Positions 27,365 to 38,133 of a stretch of DNA of 64,000 nt are shown in pieces. The stretch is from NCBI GenBank assembly GCA_027186245.1, contig CP114492.1:10320501-10384500 (forward strand), given 5' to 3'. The notes under the pieces were generated by a model, which made no database searches, was not told where the DNA came from, and was given only the letters and a program-made list of their open reading frames with translations. The first letter of the stretch is position 1; the number at the start of each line of letters is the position of its first letter. Both the position numbers and the translations under genes were made by a program. The stretch comes from Coriaria nepalensis (taxonomy: Eukaryota; Streptophyta; Magnoliopsida; Cucurbitales; Coriariaceae).

Positions 27365-28068
27365 TGGATTGACAATTAACTTCTGCCTCGACAGGTATGT
27401 TGCTTGTTGCTTACACTGAAAGTAATGGTCGAATGTAAATTCCCGAGTGTATTAGGTGCAAGAATAGTACTACTGTCCCTTCGCTTTATGATCTGAATTT
27501 TTTCCTAGAAAATGAGGATAGATTATACAGAAAGGATATCGGGCTGTGTTAGTGATTTTAACAAGTTTAATTCCGAACGAAATTTGGGCTCAAGGGTAAT
27601 AAGAAAGAAACGTATGGGCCCAAAGATTGATCTTGACACTCAGGTGGCCCAATTGTTGTTTGAAATTGGAACGGCAACTTCGACAAGCAATCTTCATTGT
27701 TGTTTGAAATAGTCCAACTTTCTCAAGGTCCGTGTGTTTTGGTCGACCCAAATAAAAGAGGAAGGTCCTTGTGTGACTGAAAAAAGACAAACCCCCTTCT
27801 TTGACTTTTCCCACCACGAGGATGACAAACAAATACACTCTATCGACTTAAATACCGAGTATGCCCATGATAATAATTTCCATTGAAGAGCAATGTGTAT
27901 TCTAGTAAGGGCATAGCAGTCAGTTACTACTTTTGGTCGACTTCCCCCATCCTTCATTAGCTTCTCACATTTGCCGCTCCGCCTCTTCCTACCTCTCTCT
28001 CATTGCCAAGTCTATCTTCCGAAAAAACAGCTAGCTTTGTTTGCACTTTGCATATGTTTTCTGCAGTC
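27365..28068. other. Intergenic between nuclease and SD2 kinase
   Basis: 3' flank of the nuclease gene and promoter/leader of the receptor kinase. Short frames on both strands show no family similarity. Confidence 0.45.
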
Positions 28069-30570
28069 ATGGAAATGAAGAAGAGCAGTCCATGGCTCAT
28101 ATACTCTATATTCTTCCTCAGCTTCTTCCTCAAAAGACATGTCTGCCTTGGAGCTGATGCAATCACAGCAAACAATTCTCTCTCTGGCAACCAAACCATT
28201 GTCTCAGCCGGAGGGAATTTTGTATTGGGTTTCTTCAAGCCAGGTAATTCTTCAAAATACTACATAGGTATATGGTACCAAAAAGTCTCTCTCCAGACCA
28301 TAGTTTGGGTTGCAAACAGAGACAAACCTGTCTCAGACATATTCTCTTCTGTCCTAAGAATCTCAGATGGTAATCTAGTTTTATTCAACGAATCCCAGAT
28401 TCCAATCTGGTCCACCAATTTGAATTCCACCACTTTAGGCTCTACAACTGCACTTCTCCAAGATGATGGCAATCTCGTCTTCAGAGACGAGTCTAACTCG
28501 ACGAAGCCCTTGTGGCAGAGCTTTGATTTTCCAACCCACACATGGCTTCCTGGCAGTAAGATTGGATTCAACAATATTACCAAACAGAACCAACTTCTAA
28601 CTTCATGGATAAACACAGAAGATCCTGCACCCGGCCTCTTCTCTCTTGAGCTGGACCCGAAAGGAAGTAATGCGTATATTATTCAATGGAATCAGTCGAA
28701 CCAATACTGGAACAGTGGATCTTGGGATGTGCAGACGCGGATTTTCAGTTTGGTTCCTGAAATGACGTCTAATTATATCTATAACTTTACATATGTCACG
28801 AACAAGAATGAGAGCTATTTCACTTATTCTCTGTACGATTCATCTATCATTTCCCGTTTCGTGATGGATGTTTCTGGTCAGATTAAGCAATATACATGGT
28901 TGAATACTAATAAGCAATGGAACTTGTTTTGGTCTCAACCAAGACAACAATGCGAAGTCTATGCTTTTTGTGGAGCATTTGGATCTTGCACTGAGAGTTT
29001 ACCCTTCTGTAGTTGCTTGACTGGGTTCAAGCCTAAATCAAACAATGATTGGAATTTAGCCGATTATTCCAGTGGGTGTGTTAGGAAAACCGATTTGGGC
29101 TGTGGGAATAGCAGTTCTAGTAATGGAGCAAAGGACAAGTTTTTAACCATGTCTAGCATGATATTGCCTCAACATTCTCAATCCGTTCAAGCTGGAAGTG
29201 ACAGAGAATGTGCATCTTCTTGCTTGAACAATTGCTCTTGCACTGCTTATACTTATGACCCTAGTGGATGTCAAATTTGGATAGGAGATCTCTTGGATTT
29301 GCAGCAGCTGTCACAAGGCGATGCTACTGGGAAAACTCTTAATGTCAAACTTGCAGCTTCTGAGTTTTCAAGTACTAAAACTGATAAAGGAATGATTATT
29401 GGTATCGCCTCAGGCTCAGCTGCAGGGTTAGCAATTCTTCTTGGACTAGTAATTTGTGTTATAAGGAGGTCTAGAATTGTTGGAGATGGGAAAGCAGTAG
29501 AGGGTTCATTGGTTGCTTTCAAGTACAGAGATTTGCAGAATGCGACCAAGAATTTCTCTGAAAAATTAGGCGGAGGAGGTTTTGGTTCTGTTTTTAAAGG
29601 GACATTGTCTGGTTCAAGTGTTGTGGCAATAAAGAAGCTTGAAAGTGTTAGTCAAGGAGAGAAGCAATTCCGAACAGAAGTCAGCACAATAGGTACAATC
29701 CAACATGTTAATCTGGTCCGGCTCCGTGGTTTCTGCTCAGAAGGTTCTAGAAAGTTATTGGTCTATGATTACATGCCAAATGGTTCTCTAGATGCCCATC
29801 TTTTCCCAGAGCAGAACTCAAAAATTTTAGACTGGAATACTAGGTACCAAATTGCTCTAGGCACAGCTAGAGGCCTCGCTTATCTTCATGAGAAATGCAG
29901 AGATTGTATCATACATTGTGACATAAAACCCGAAAACATTCTATTGGACTCCGAACTGTGTCCAAAAGTAGCAGATTTTGGGCTGGCAAAGCTAATGGGC
30001 CGGGAATTTAGCCGGGTTTTGACAACCATGAGAGGCACTAGGGGCTATCTTGCTCCTGAATGGATCTCAGGCGTTGCGATTACTGCTAAGGCAGATGTTT
30101 TCAGTTACGGAATGATGATCTTTGAGCTTATTTCTGGAAGGAGAAATTCCGAGCATATTGAAGATGGCAAAGTCAAGTTCTTTCCAATCTTCGCTGCAAA
30201 TGTACTTAAAGGAGAAGGCAATGTCCTGAGCCTTCTAGACCCGAGGTTGGAGGGAAAAGCCGATGAAGACGAGCTTATGAAAGTCTGTAAAGTTGCTTGT
30301 TGGTGTGTTCAAGATGAAGAGAATCATAGGCCATCTATGGGTCAGGTGGCTCAAATTCTTGAGGGTGTTTTGGATGTTAGTTTCCCGCCTATACCTAGAT
30401 CGCTCCAAGTACTTGCTGATAATCAGGAACATATTATTTTCTTTACGGAGTCATCTTCTGGTTCAACGCAGAGTTCACGGAGACAGAGCAACACATCATC
30501 GTCTGCATCCTCTAAAGTCGAAGGTAATGTATCAGCATCTTCAATGACCTCTAACCCCAGAAAGGAATGA
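28069..30570 (+). CDS. G-type lectin S-receptor-like kinase, SD2-type (At2g19130-like), intronless
   Basis: A single exon codes for about 833 residues. A signal peptide precedes the bulb lectin domain (IGIWYQKVSLQTIVWVANRD), the S-locus glycoprotein region (LWQSFDFPTHTWLPG), Cys-rich EGF-like and PAN parts (CASSCLNNCSCTAYTYDPSG) and one transmembrane helix at about 441-465. The kinase starts near residue 490 with LGGGGFGSVFKG and VAIKKLE, has IIHCDIKPENILLD near 615 (Cys replaces the HRD Arg, a non-RD kinase as usual for SD2) and VADFGLAKL near 636. A Ser-rich tail closes the protein. The start at 28069 is taken over the ATG 15 bp upstream because of its better context and signal-peptide position. 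Lack of introns separates it from the SD1 kinase at 10-13.6 kb. Plasma-membrane receptor, ligand unknown. Confidence 0.93.
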   Translation: MEMKKSSPWLIYSIFFLSFFLKRHVCLGADAITANNSLSGNQTIVSAGGNFVLGFFKPGNSSKYYIGIWYQKVSLQTIVWVANRDKPVSDIFSSVLRISDGNLVLFNESQIPIWSTNLNSTTLGSTTALLQDDGNLVFRDESNSTKPLWQSFDFPTHTWLPGSKIGFNNITKQNQLLTSWINTEDPAPGLFSLELDPKGSNAYIIQWNQSNQYWNSGSWDVQTRIFSLVPEMTSNYIYNFTYVTNKNESYFTYSLYDSSIISRFVMDVSGQIKQYTWLNTNKQWNLFWSQPRQQCEVYAFCGAFGSCTESLPFCSCLTGFKPKSNNDWNLADYSSGCVRKTDLGCGNSSSSNGAKDKFLTMSSMILPQHSQSVQAGSDRECASSCLNNCSCTAYTYDPSGCQIWIGDLLDLQQLSQGDATGKTLNVKLAASEFSSTKTDKGMIIGIASGSAAGLAILLGLVICVIRRSRIVGDGKAVEGSLVAFKYRDLQNATKNFSEKLGGGGFGSVFKGTLSGSSVVAIKKLESVSQGEKQFRTEVSTIGTIQHVNLVRLRGFCSEGSRKLLVYDYMPNGSLDAHLFPEQNSKILDWNTRYQIALGTARGLAYLHEKCRDCIIHCDIKPENILLDSELCPKVADFGLAKLMGREFSRVLTTMRGTRGYLAPEWISGVAITAKADVFSYGMMIFELISGRRNSEHIEDGKVKFFPIFAANVLKGEGNVLSLLDPRLEGKADEDELMKVCKVACWCVQDEENHRPSMGQVAQILEGVLDVSFPPIPRSLQVLADNQEHIIFFTESSSGSTQSSRRQSNTSSSASSKVEGNVSASSMTSNPRKE

Positions 30571-33500
30571 TCGGACTAGTCTATTTAATAAGCAATCTGA
30601 GGAATTGTAGCTGACCGTTTTCTTGAGTGTATTGTATTTGTACTCTTTGTACCATAAGAATGTAACTAGTCAACCGAGGCAGGTTTAGTGACATGCCTAG
30701 TTTATGTGAAACTGGAATTGGGATTTCATTCAATTGCGAAAATTTTATTTATGAAAAATAAAAGTATGCTATAATTTCTCACTCGGTACCCCAAAAGAAA
30801 TCATCAGCTAAAGCTTTGTTCAAACGAATCAAAATGGACACGATAATAAGCTGGATACAAATATTACAAAACACTATAGGATGTGAAAGACAGTAGAGCG
30901 AAGTAGAAGATTGAAGATTATCGACTGAAGTTGGGAGAGCAATTAATCTGAAAACATAAATTGTGTTAAATCCAAATGGAATAATTTCATTTGTAGACTC
31001 CGGAAAGGGAATAATGCATGAATCATATTCATATTCGTATAAGAATTTCTCGTTAAATAGTATCGTAAGGAAAAAAAAAATACAAACAAACAAAGAATAT
31101 TTCTAAAAAATTCCAAAAAAACTGTATTGAGGTAATTCTCCGAAAACTTCCCAAAACCGTTTTCCGGAAAACATTTCGGCCGATTTTCTTGAAAAAAATC
31201 TCACAGTCGTTATATACCAATACAGACTAGGAAAAGAAGAACAACACACTATATATGGTCTCAAAGACTTTCAACATCTGAATTGAATTTCTTATATTCT
31301 GACGGTGAAAAATGAGATACAAAAACATATTATATGTTCTTGGTCATCACCCCAAATAAGTTGTCGAACAGTTCACACTTCACACTTCCATGTTACATCT
31401 CTAGATCCCACCAGCATTGAATAATGACTAATGAGACTTGACTCGGCAAGCAGTTCAAGCTCAAGCTCGTGCACTGTATAATGCTTCTTCGTTTTCAAAC
31501 TATGTTCCCATTACATATAGTTTATTGACCACGTAAATATTAATACTTTACTCCTTTTTTCTTTCTTTCTTCTTCTTAAAAACCAAACAGGTTTGTACAT
31601 ATACAAGTGGGGCCTGCTTCCAAAGTCATATATGGATTTGAATATTTGTATTAATGGTTGGAAAGCTAAGGCATCTATTTCCCTGTTGTAAGGCTCTTTG
31701 CCCATTAAATATAGGCCTGACTTCTTGCTTCTCTGATTTTGAACATCTCAAAATAATTGCAGGGTGTCATTGCTTTCTAGTTATGCCATTTAACCAATTG
31801 TAAGTATACATGATAGGGGTATTACATGCTGTTCATCGCGCTTCAAGACAATAGAAATATATATGGTATACTAAATATCATAATATATTCAGTTTTTGTT
31901 CATTCATCGAAATTAAATAAATCGGTTTCTTTTAAATTAAAGTATAAATAAATCAAGAATATAATTTTTTAATGGTTCACCTTCAAGATCTCAATCGGAT
32001 AAAGAAAGTTATATTCATTTTAAGTTCCAACAAACTGTTGAATCTTTATGTACTATTTCATATCCAATTACAATCCTCAAGTCACAGATTATGTACCCTC
32101 ACATATAATACATAGATCTAGAAACAGTAATCATAAAACTTCTTCACATATCTAATAATCATACAATAAGAAGATTCTTACCTCTTAAATTCTACAAATC
32201 TTTACGAATCATATACTAAGGATTTAAATCATTCAAACCTTATGAATGAACTAGATCAACAGTGACAAATAAAACACACATATCAGAACTAATATTGCAC
32301 ACTGAGAGAACATCGGAAGCAATCATTCGCAAACAAACCCTAACTTCTACCGAGTTGCAATGTGAAAGAGAGCATATATATCATTAATAAAAGGCTGAGA
32401 TTAGATACCAGTTTTAATCCAATTGTTCAGAGTTGCTTCAATAATGTTGGGCCGGCTCAACAATATGCGACTAGGACATGACTTTATTCTAGAAACAATA
32501 CTTCGATAAGATGTCTTCTCCATTTTTGCCGAGTTAGGAACTTAATTAGGACCACATAACCAGAAAGATAACTCCAAAAAGTCAATTTTAACTCAATTTC
32601 TTACTAAAAATTTGAGATGAAGACCACTTAATATTTCACCAAATTTGTGGAATATATCTAACATCAAGCAACCTAGTCAATTATATATACAATGACGTTG
32701 TATCTAGGTAGGTACTGTTTATTACTAGGTCTTAGAACCGTCCTGAATGCATAAGATTCCAACTTTCGTACAGGGATCGTTTGTTTCCATCTTGTAATTC
32801 AAATTATTCAATTAGTCTCGGGTCCATGTTCATCTGAAGTTCTGAACAATTATTGATTGATTTATTTATTGATTTATTTATTGATTTATTTATAAAAATA
32901 TCTTCAAATTAAAGAAAATGAAGAAATTAAATGAAGAAAATGAAAATATCTTCATATTAAAGAAAATGAATAAATTTTTTTTTTTCTGGATATAAATCTT
33001 ACACATGATATATATTAAAATAATATTAAAATAATATGTGAAAAATAAAATATTTAATAATATCAAGAATTTCTTTCCTTTTCATCCATCGATCCATATG
33101 ATATTAATTAAGCATACTAATTATCAAGATTAATATATCATAATTAATCTTCATTTAAAATAATTATATTTGTACCTTACCAAAAGACCAATATGAAGTA
33201 CTCATCTAAACCAATCAAAATCAAATGCAGATTTCACACATATGAATCAAATTATGAAGTCCAAAACTAATCTTACATAAGACCTATGTCCTACCTAAAA
33301 AGTACGTAAGTGTGAAAGTTTGATTCTAGTTATATAGTCACTTTCAATATTTAATGTGATAACATAATTCTCCACAAACTGGTCTGTTTTTTCTTTATGT
33401 GCTGCTATAAAGAAGATCGACCAACTTTTTATTCGTCATGTCTCTGGTCGGCTTTAGCCTGGCCCCAACCTTATCATAGGGCCAGCTACAAATGCTAGTA

Positions 33501-34061
33501 ACCATTCCATCCATGGGAACTCTGAGGTTGAGATCAATGGGTGGGTGAGAAATCAATAGTAACACCCTACCCGTGACACTCAATCTAAAAGCTTTTAAAA
33601 AGTTTCAAATTAAAAACTTAAAATATATAAATGTAATTAATTATGCAACTAATCTTCCCATAAGAAGTACGTAGCAATATGCTAAAAAGAATTACTTATT
33701 ATTGTATGTGCGTTAAGTGTTAAAAGATGCATTTTTTAATGAATGAGAAAAACTCTACTTAAATTAGGTTTCAACTTAAGAATTCATATTAATTTTATAC
33801 TCAAATTGAAACCCAACTTAATTGAGGAGAGTTTTCCCGGAAGGAAGCTAACATCTGGTTTCCTAGAAACTAGCTAGTTAGTAGTTAGTGCTAGAGATTA
33901 GAAGTATGAATATTTCCTAGAAATTACTTTTATTTTAATTTAATTTCTTTATATAACTTTTTAGATTATAATGACTTAAATCGAATCTTCTTCCTCTCTA
34001 CTACTACTACTACTACTATATTTTCATCCCTCGTGTGGCACGCTTTCTTGAATTCCTGCTC
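30571..34061. other. 3.5-kb AT-rich intergenic region
   Basis: No gene recognised. It contains a short ATTGATTTATTT tandem repeat near 32855-32893. Near 33561 a TAACACCCTACCCGTGACA stretch resembles borders of plant LTR elements, but no partner repeat was found. Confidence 0.45.
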
Positions 34062-34069
34062 TATATAAG
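34062..34069 (+). promoter_or_regulatory. TATA box of the first MYB gene
   Basis: TATATAAG stands 67-74 bp upstream of the start codon, giving an expected transcription start near 34095 and a very short leader made mostly of a GA repeat. Confidence 0.6.
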
Positions 34070-34110
34070 GGTGATCACCTGTGCCTCACATATGACTTCA
34101 AGCATTTCAT

Positions 34111-34136
34111 GAGAGAGAGAGAGAGAGAGAGAGAGA
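34111..34136. repeat. (GA)13 repeat directly abutting the MYB start codon
   Basis: Thirteen GA units end on the A of the ATG at 34136. GA repeats in plant leaders are binding sites for BBR/BPC GAGA factors. An ATG at 34109 reads in frame through the repeat into the gene. Confidence 0.9.
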
Positions 34137-35322
34137 TGGGGAGAACTCCTTGTCGTGATGGCAATACTGGAATGAAGAAGGGAACATGGACACCTGAGGA
34201 GGATAAAAAGCTTATAGCTTATATTACTAGATATGGCAGCTGGAATTGGCGACAACTTCCTAGATTTGCAGGTAACTGATCTATGATGCGTTAACTATTT
34301 ACTTCTTAAGTTTGTTTGGATTCCATTCTCATACAGATGATTTTTGACTAAAAGTATGTACCTTAATAGGACTATCTAGGTGTGGGAAAAGCTGCAGATT
34401 AAGATGGTTGAACTACCTAAGACCAAACATTAAGAGAGGTGATTTCAGCCAAGAAGAAGAAGACACAATTATAAACTTGCACCAATCCCTGGGAAACAGG
34501 TAATTAGCAATGTATTATATATCAACTGGGTCGAGTTCGTATCTATATAGAGTTTTGTTGCAAAATATTAGTGATTGATTATCGTTCAAATAATAATGCA
34601 GATGGTCCGTCATTGCTGCAAGTTTACCGGGACGTACCGACAATGAGATCAAGAATCATTGGCATACTACCCTCAAGAAACGAATTAGGGAGAACAAGTC
34701 GAATGTAACTAAAACTCGTACTACTGAAAATGAAACTAGCAGTAACACCACTACTAGCTCATGTAATGATATTTCTTCATCCCATGAAGAAAGCCCATAT
34801 CATGATCAGCAAGAAGTAGTCCTACTCGAACAAACAAGTACTTCTCCTCTTCTGATCAATCCATGGAGTCCAAAAAGTCTAGACAGCTTTCCATTAATGT
34901 CTCCCCAACCCTCGATATCTGATTTTAGTGCTAGTACTAGTGCAAATTTACTCCCTGAACAATTTGATCAAGATCTAAGTTGTGATTTTTGGGCAGACCA
35001 ATTTCTGGCAGATAGTAGTGTCGCTACAGCCACAGAAGAGGCAAATTCATTCAATTCACTTTATGAGTTTGGAGCAGCAACAATGGAGAAAAACATCACG
35101 AATATCGACCTTCTCGAACTGATGACAGTTAGTAGCAATGCTCAAACATCATCAAGTACTATCACTAATTCACTAGAACCATTTGGTCAGGAATGCTACA
35201 GTGATGAAAACTTGTGGTCGGAGCCGTTTTGGGATGATTATGCGTTGACTGATCATGATCCCATTCCGGATCCACAACTTTTTTCTTCCTTGTTTGATGA
35301 GTTCTTGTACCTAGTTACATGA
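34136..35322 (+). CDS. R2R3-MYB transcription factor, MYB13/14/15-like (first of three)
   Basis: Three exons (34136-34271, 34370-34499, 34602-35322) give 328 residues; intron positions are the canonical R2R3 ones. R2 runs [20 protein letters not shown] to LRWLNYL. R3 runs [20 protein letters not shown] to [12 protein letters not shown] with Phe for the first Trp, as normal. Exon 1 is 136 nt, not the usual 133, owing to one extra codon near the N-terminus (GNTGM). The bHLH-binding signature is absent. The acidic C-terminus has DFWADQF and [12 protein letters not shown], loosely like the subgroup 2 motif. Subgroup 2 members act in stress responses and, in grapevine, stilbene synthesis. Function here is inferred from family only. 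Confidence 0.88.
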
Positions 35323-36804
35323 GATCTGTTTCTGCAGTCAAGGCTTAATTTAATGACAAATGATATTAAGAATGGAGTTGATTTTTTGTGGCTGGGTTCG
35401 ATTAATTATAATTGTATATAAAAATTTGATGTGACGAGTGATGTAACATATAACGTAACCAGCGCCGACATTCCTTAACCCTCTCCCCATTCACACGTAA
35501 CCAGCGCCGAACATTCCTTCAACGCCGGCCGGTGCTCCACGCCTTGGCTCCCCCTTTTCGTTTCCCCTCTCTCTCTCCATCTCTCCATGATGGCCATGAT
35601 GGCCATCTTTTATAATCTTATGAAAAAGATGGTTTCCCTACTGTGGGTTTTTCGCGATCTACCATGGAAAAATTAGAAGAGGTTTTTGATAAAGCTATTG
35701 TATTGAAATTCAACAATGGCCGTCCTTCTTTACAAGATATTCATGTTGGTGATCAAGCATTGATGAGAGGTGAGTTAATAGTTAACAAACCCAAGAACAA
35801 AAAAAACTAACCGCAGTTTCAGTTTTGTTTGGAGAAATTATGGAACCAACTACCTCGGAGTGATTTATTCAAATGAAGAATGCACATGTGATACACGGGT
35901 CAACGTTTCAAGTCGTGGTATCTAAAGTATCCTTATTATTTGTCTGTAATTGGAATCTTCATTTGTACGAGTAAATAATATTTCACACCAGAACTATATG
36001 ATTAGTTACATTTATTTTCCTTCTCCTAATTAAAGATAATATAAAGTATTACGTATAAAATAATGTTGATTAATTAGGGTAAAGATTCATGCTACATATA
36101 CTTATAATTTTGTCAATTAATGCGTCATATTTTTTTTAATTAAAAATAAAAAATTCTCATAATTAAATCATATTTCTTATATTTTATGCAATTATTAATT
36201 TAATATTTTATTTTCACCAATAATTTTACACTGCATGTACGCGTAAAGAAAAAAACATTAAACTAATTTTATCTGACATGACATGGGTTTGAAAATTTTA
36301 AGGTTTTATTTTTTTATTATTTATTATTTTTTTAATTCATAATTTTTTGTGTATAAAATTATATTATAAGCACTGCATATACAATTATAAATTATAATCT
36401 GCAAATGGACAGATATAATAAAGTTTTTTTTTTTTTTTTTTTTTAATGTTTTAAGGCTGACTCGAATAATTACGTGTGACATCATTCATTATGAAGAGGT
36501 ATACGTCCCAGTAGACGTCATTTACTCCTTACATAAAATCAAGTTAATTTGTTATTTTTACGATCAGATTATAATATATAGAAGCATATTATAAAATAAA
36601 ATAACAAATTTCTTGTATAATGTATACTATAAATTATAAGGATTTATTGGCATAGTTCTTATATATATATATGATGGTTTGCAAAGATGTGAATTAATTA
36701 CGTCTTAATCCATCTCATCTGGACCAGAACAAAGCATAAAATGATGCATGGCCTTTGGATAATTTGAAATTTTGTTATAAGGGGAAGGAGGGGGGCTCTT
36801 ATAA
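35323..36804. other. Intergenic with LINE-like fragment and AT-rich tracts
   Basis: After the MYB 3' flank comes a GC-rich patch (35450-35590) with a near-perfect 23-bp direct repeat (CGTAACCAGCGCCG...), then a coding-like fragment described separately, then very AT-rich DNA to 36804 with long T and A runs. Confidence 0.5.
35619..35810 (+). mobile_element. Possible LINE-associated DUF4283-like fragment
   Basis: A 63-codon open stretch reads DGFPTVGFSRSTMEKLEEVF and IVLKFNNGRPSLQDIHVG, similar in pattern to the DUF4283 domain that begins many plant LINE ORF1 proteins (fully, KFSRGRPSL-type motif). It lacks a start codon in context and stops abruptly. The GC-rich repeat patch upstream would fit a LINE 5' end. 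Similarity is by eye and modest. Confidence 0.45.
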
Positions 36805-36885
36805 CCCTTGAATATAGGAATCATCTTGGAAGGTTAAGTGTGATTAACTGGTATAAAGATACACGTTTTGAATATTCTAATGGAT

Positions 36886-36891
36886 GGTCAA
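36886..36891 (-). promoter_or_regulatory. W-box (TTGACC) in promoter of MYB copy 1
   Basis: GGTCAA on the + strand, i.e. TTGACC on the minus strand, about 95 bp upstream of the start. The same core inside GGTCAAAGTTGTT occurs at 39872-39877 before the paralogue. W-boxes bind WRKY factors. Conservation between duplicates is suggestive, not proof of use. Confidence 0.4.
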
Positions 36892-36983
36892 AGTTGTTAA
36901 CAATATAAATCCACCGCAAAATCTTACTCTTAAGCCCATCTATTAACTTCTCTCACACTCTCTTTCTAGATCTCAAGATCAAG

Positions 36984-37135
36984 ATGGTAAGAGCAGCATT
37001 CTTAGACAAAAATGGACTGAAAAGAGGTGCTTGGAGTCCAGATGAAGATGTGAAGTTGAAAGCTTATATTGAAAGATATGGTCATTGGAATTGGCGTGAA
37101 CTCCCCAGATTTGCTGGTTATATATCCTTCTTCTT

Positions 37136-37166
<31 letters not shown>

Positions 37167-38133
37167 TCAAACCCTAGATCCTTTCCTTACTTCTTGGAAA
37201 CTGGTATATATCCTCAAATACTTAAAAGATATACAAACTAAAAATTGATATGAATTTGGATTTGACTCTACTTTACAGGATTAGCAAGGTGTGGTAAGAG
37301 TTGCAGATTAAGGTGGATAAACTACCTCAGACCGAATGTGAAACGAGGGAATTTCACGAAAGAAGAAAAGGAGCTAATCATCAAACTGCATCAAGAACAT
37401 GGGCCTAAGTATGATTTCTGTAACTATATATATAATCAGTAGCCATGAAGTGAAAGTATCTGTTTTATTTTTCTTATTTTTGGGGGTCAATGACACGATT
37501 GATCTAATTTGATTATATCTATTAATCAATCTACAGCTAGTATTTATAATTTTATACTTTAATCTAACCATCTTAAGTAATAAATCTGATGATATTTCAT
37601 TCTACAGGTGGTCTAAGCTTGCTTCACATTTACCTAATAGAACAGACAATGATATAAAGAACTATTGGCACGCCCACCTAAAGAAACAGGAAACCCGAAA
37701 AGCTTCCAATAGCAAAGAACTGGAAACCCGAACAAGCAGCTCCGATCAATCACAAACTTCAAATTCAACTTCGACCATTATTACTCCCCAAAATTTTGAG
37801 AGCTCTTTGTTAGCGCAGGATACGGCATCATCAAGCGAATTGCTGTCAAACAATATTAGTACCTCCTCTACCAATATCGAACCTTTGTGTATCGTAGAAT
37901 GGATTAATGTAGAAGATTTACTAGAGGGTGCTGAAGAATCAGGTGATGATCATAGAGGTTTTTGTGCCCAACCATTTGAAGCTGCTGGGAATGATCTATA
38001 CTTGCAAAATCATGAGGATGTAATTTGCTTAGTAGATGAGGAATTCGTACGACCATATCCATTATTCTATGACGAATCTGTAGATTTGTTCTATCAAGTG
38101 ATGCAAGAATACCAGAATGTTGTACAACAATAA
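36984..38133 (+). CDS. R2R3-MYB transcription factor, tandem paralogue 1
   Basis: Exons 36984-37116, 37279-37408 and 37608-38133 (133, 130 and 526 nt) give 262 residues. The repeats read [20 protein letters not shown] to LRWINYL and [20 protein letters not shown] to NYWHAHLKK, related to MYB13/14/15. R3 lacks the bHLH-binding signature. The C-terminal half is Ser-rich then acidic ([20 protein letters not shown]). At the position of DFWAQSF in the paralogue it has GFCAQPF, losing a Trp. It also keeps a C-terminal extension, [16 protein letters not shown], which the paralogue ends before. A (CTT)n repeat fills the start of intron 1. Probable nuclear regulator; targets unknown. Confidence 0.87.
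37127..37164. repeat. (CTT)n microsatellite in MYB intron 1
   Basis: About 12-13 CTT units start some 10 bp after the exon 1 donor site. The paralogous intron at 40123 has a TA repeat at the same place instead. Confidence 0.9.

Noticed and set aside
37117..37241. Poly-Phe extension of the MYB exon 1 frame
   Set aside because: Intronic CTT repeat read through; exon 1 ends at the canonical 133-nt position.
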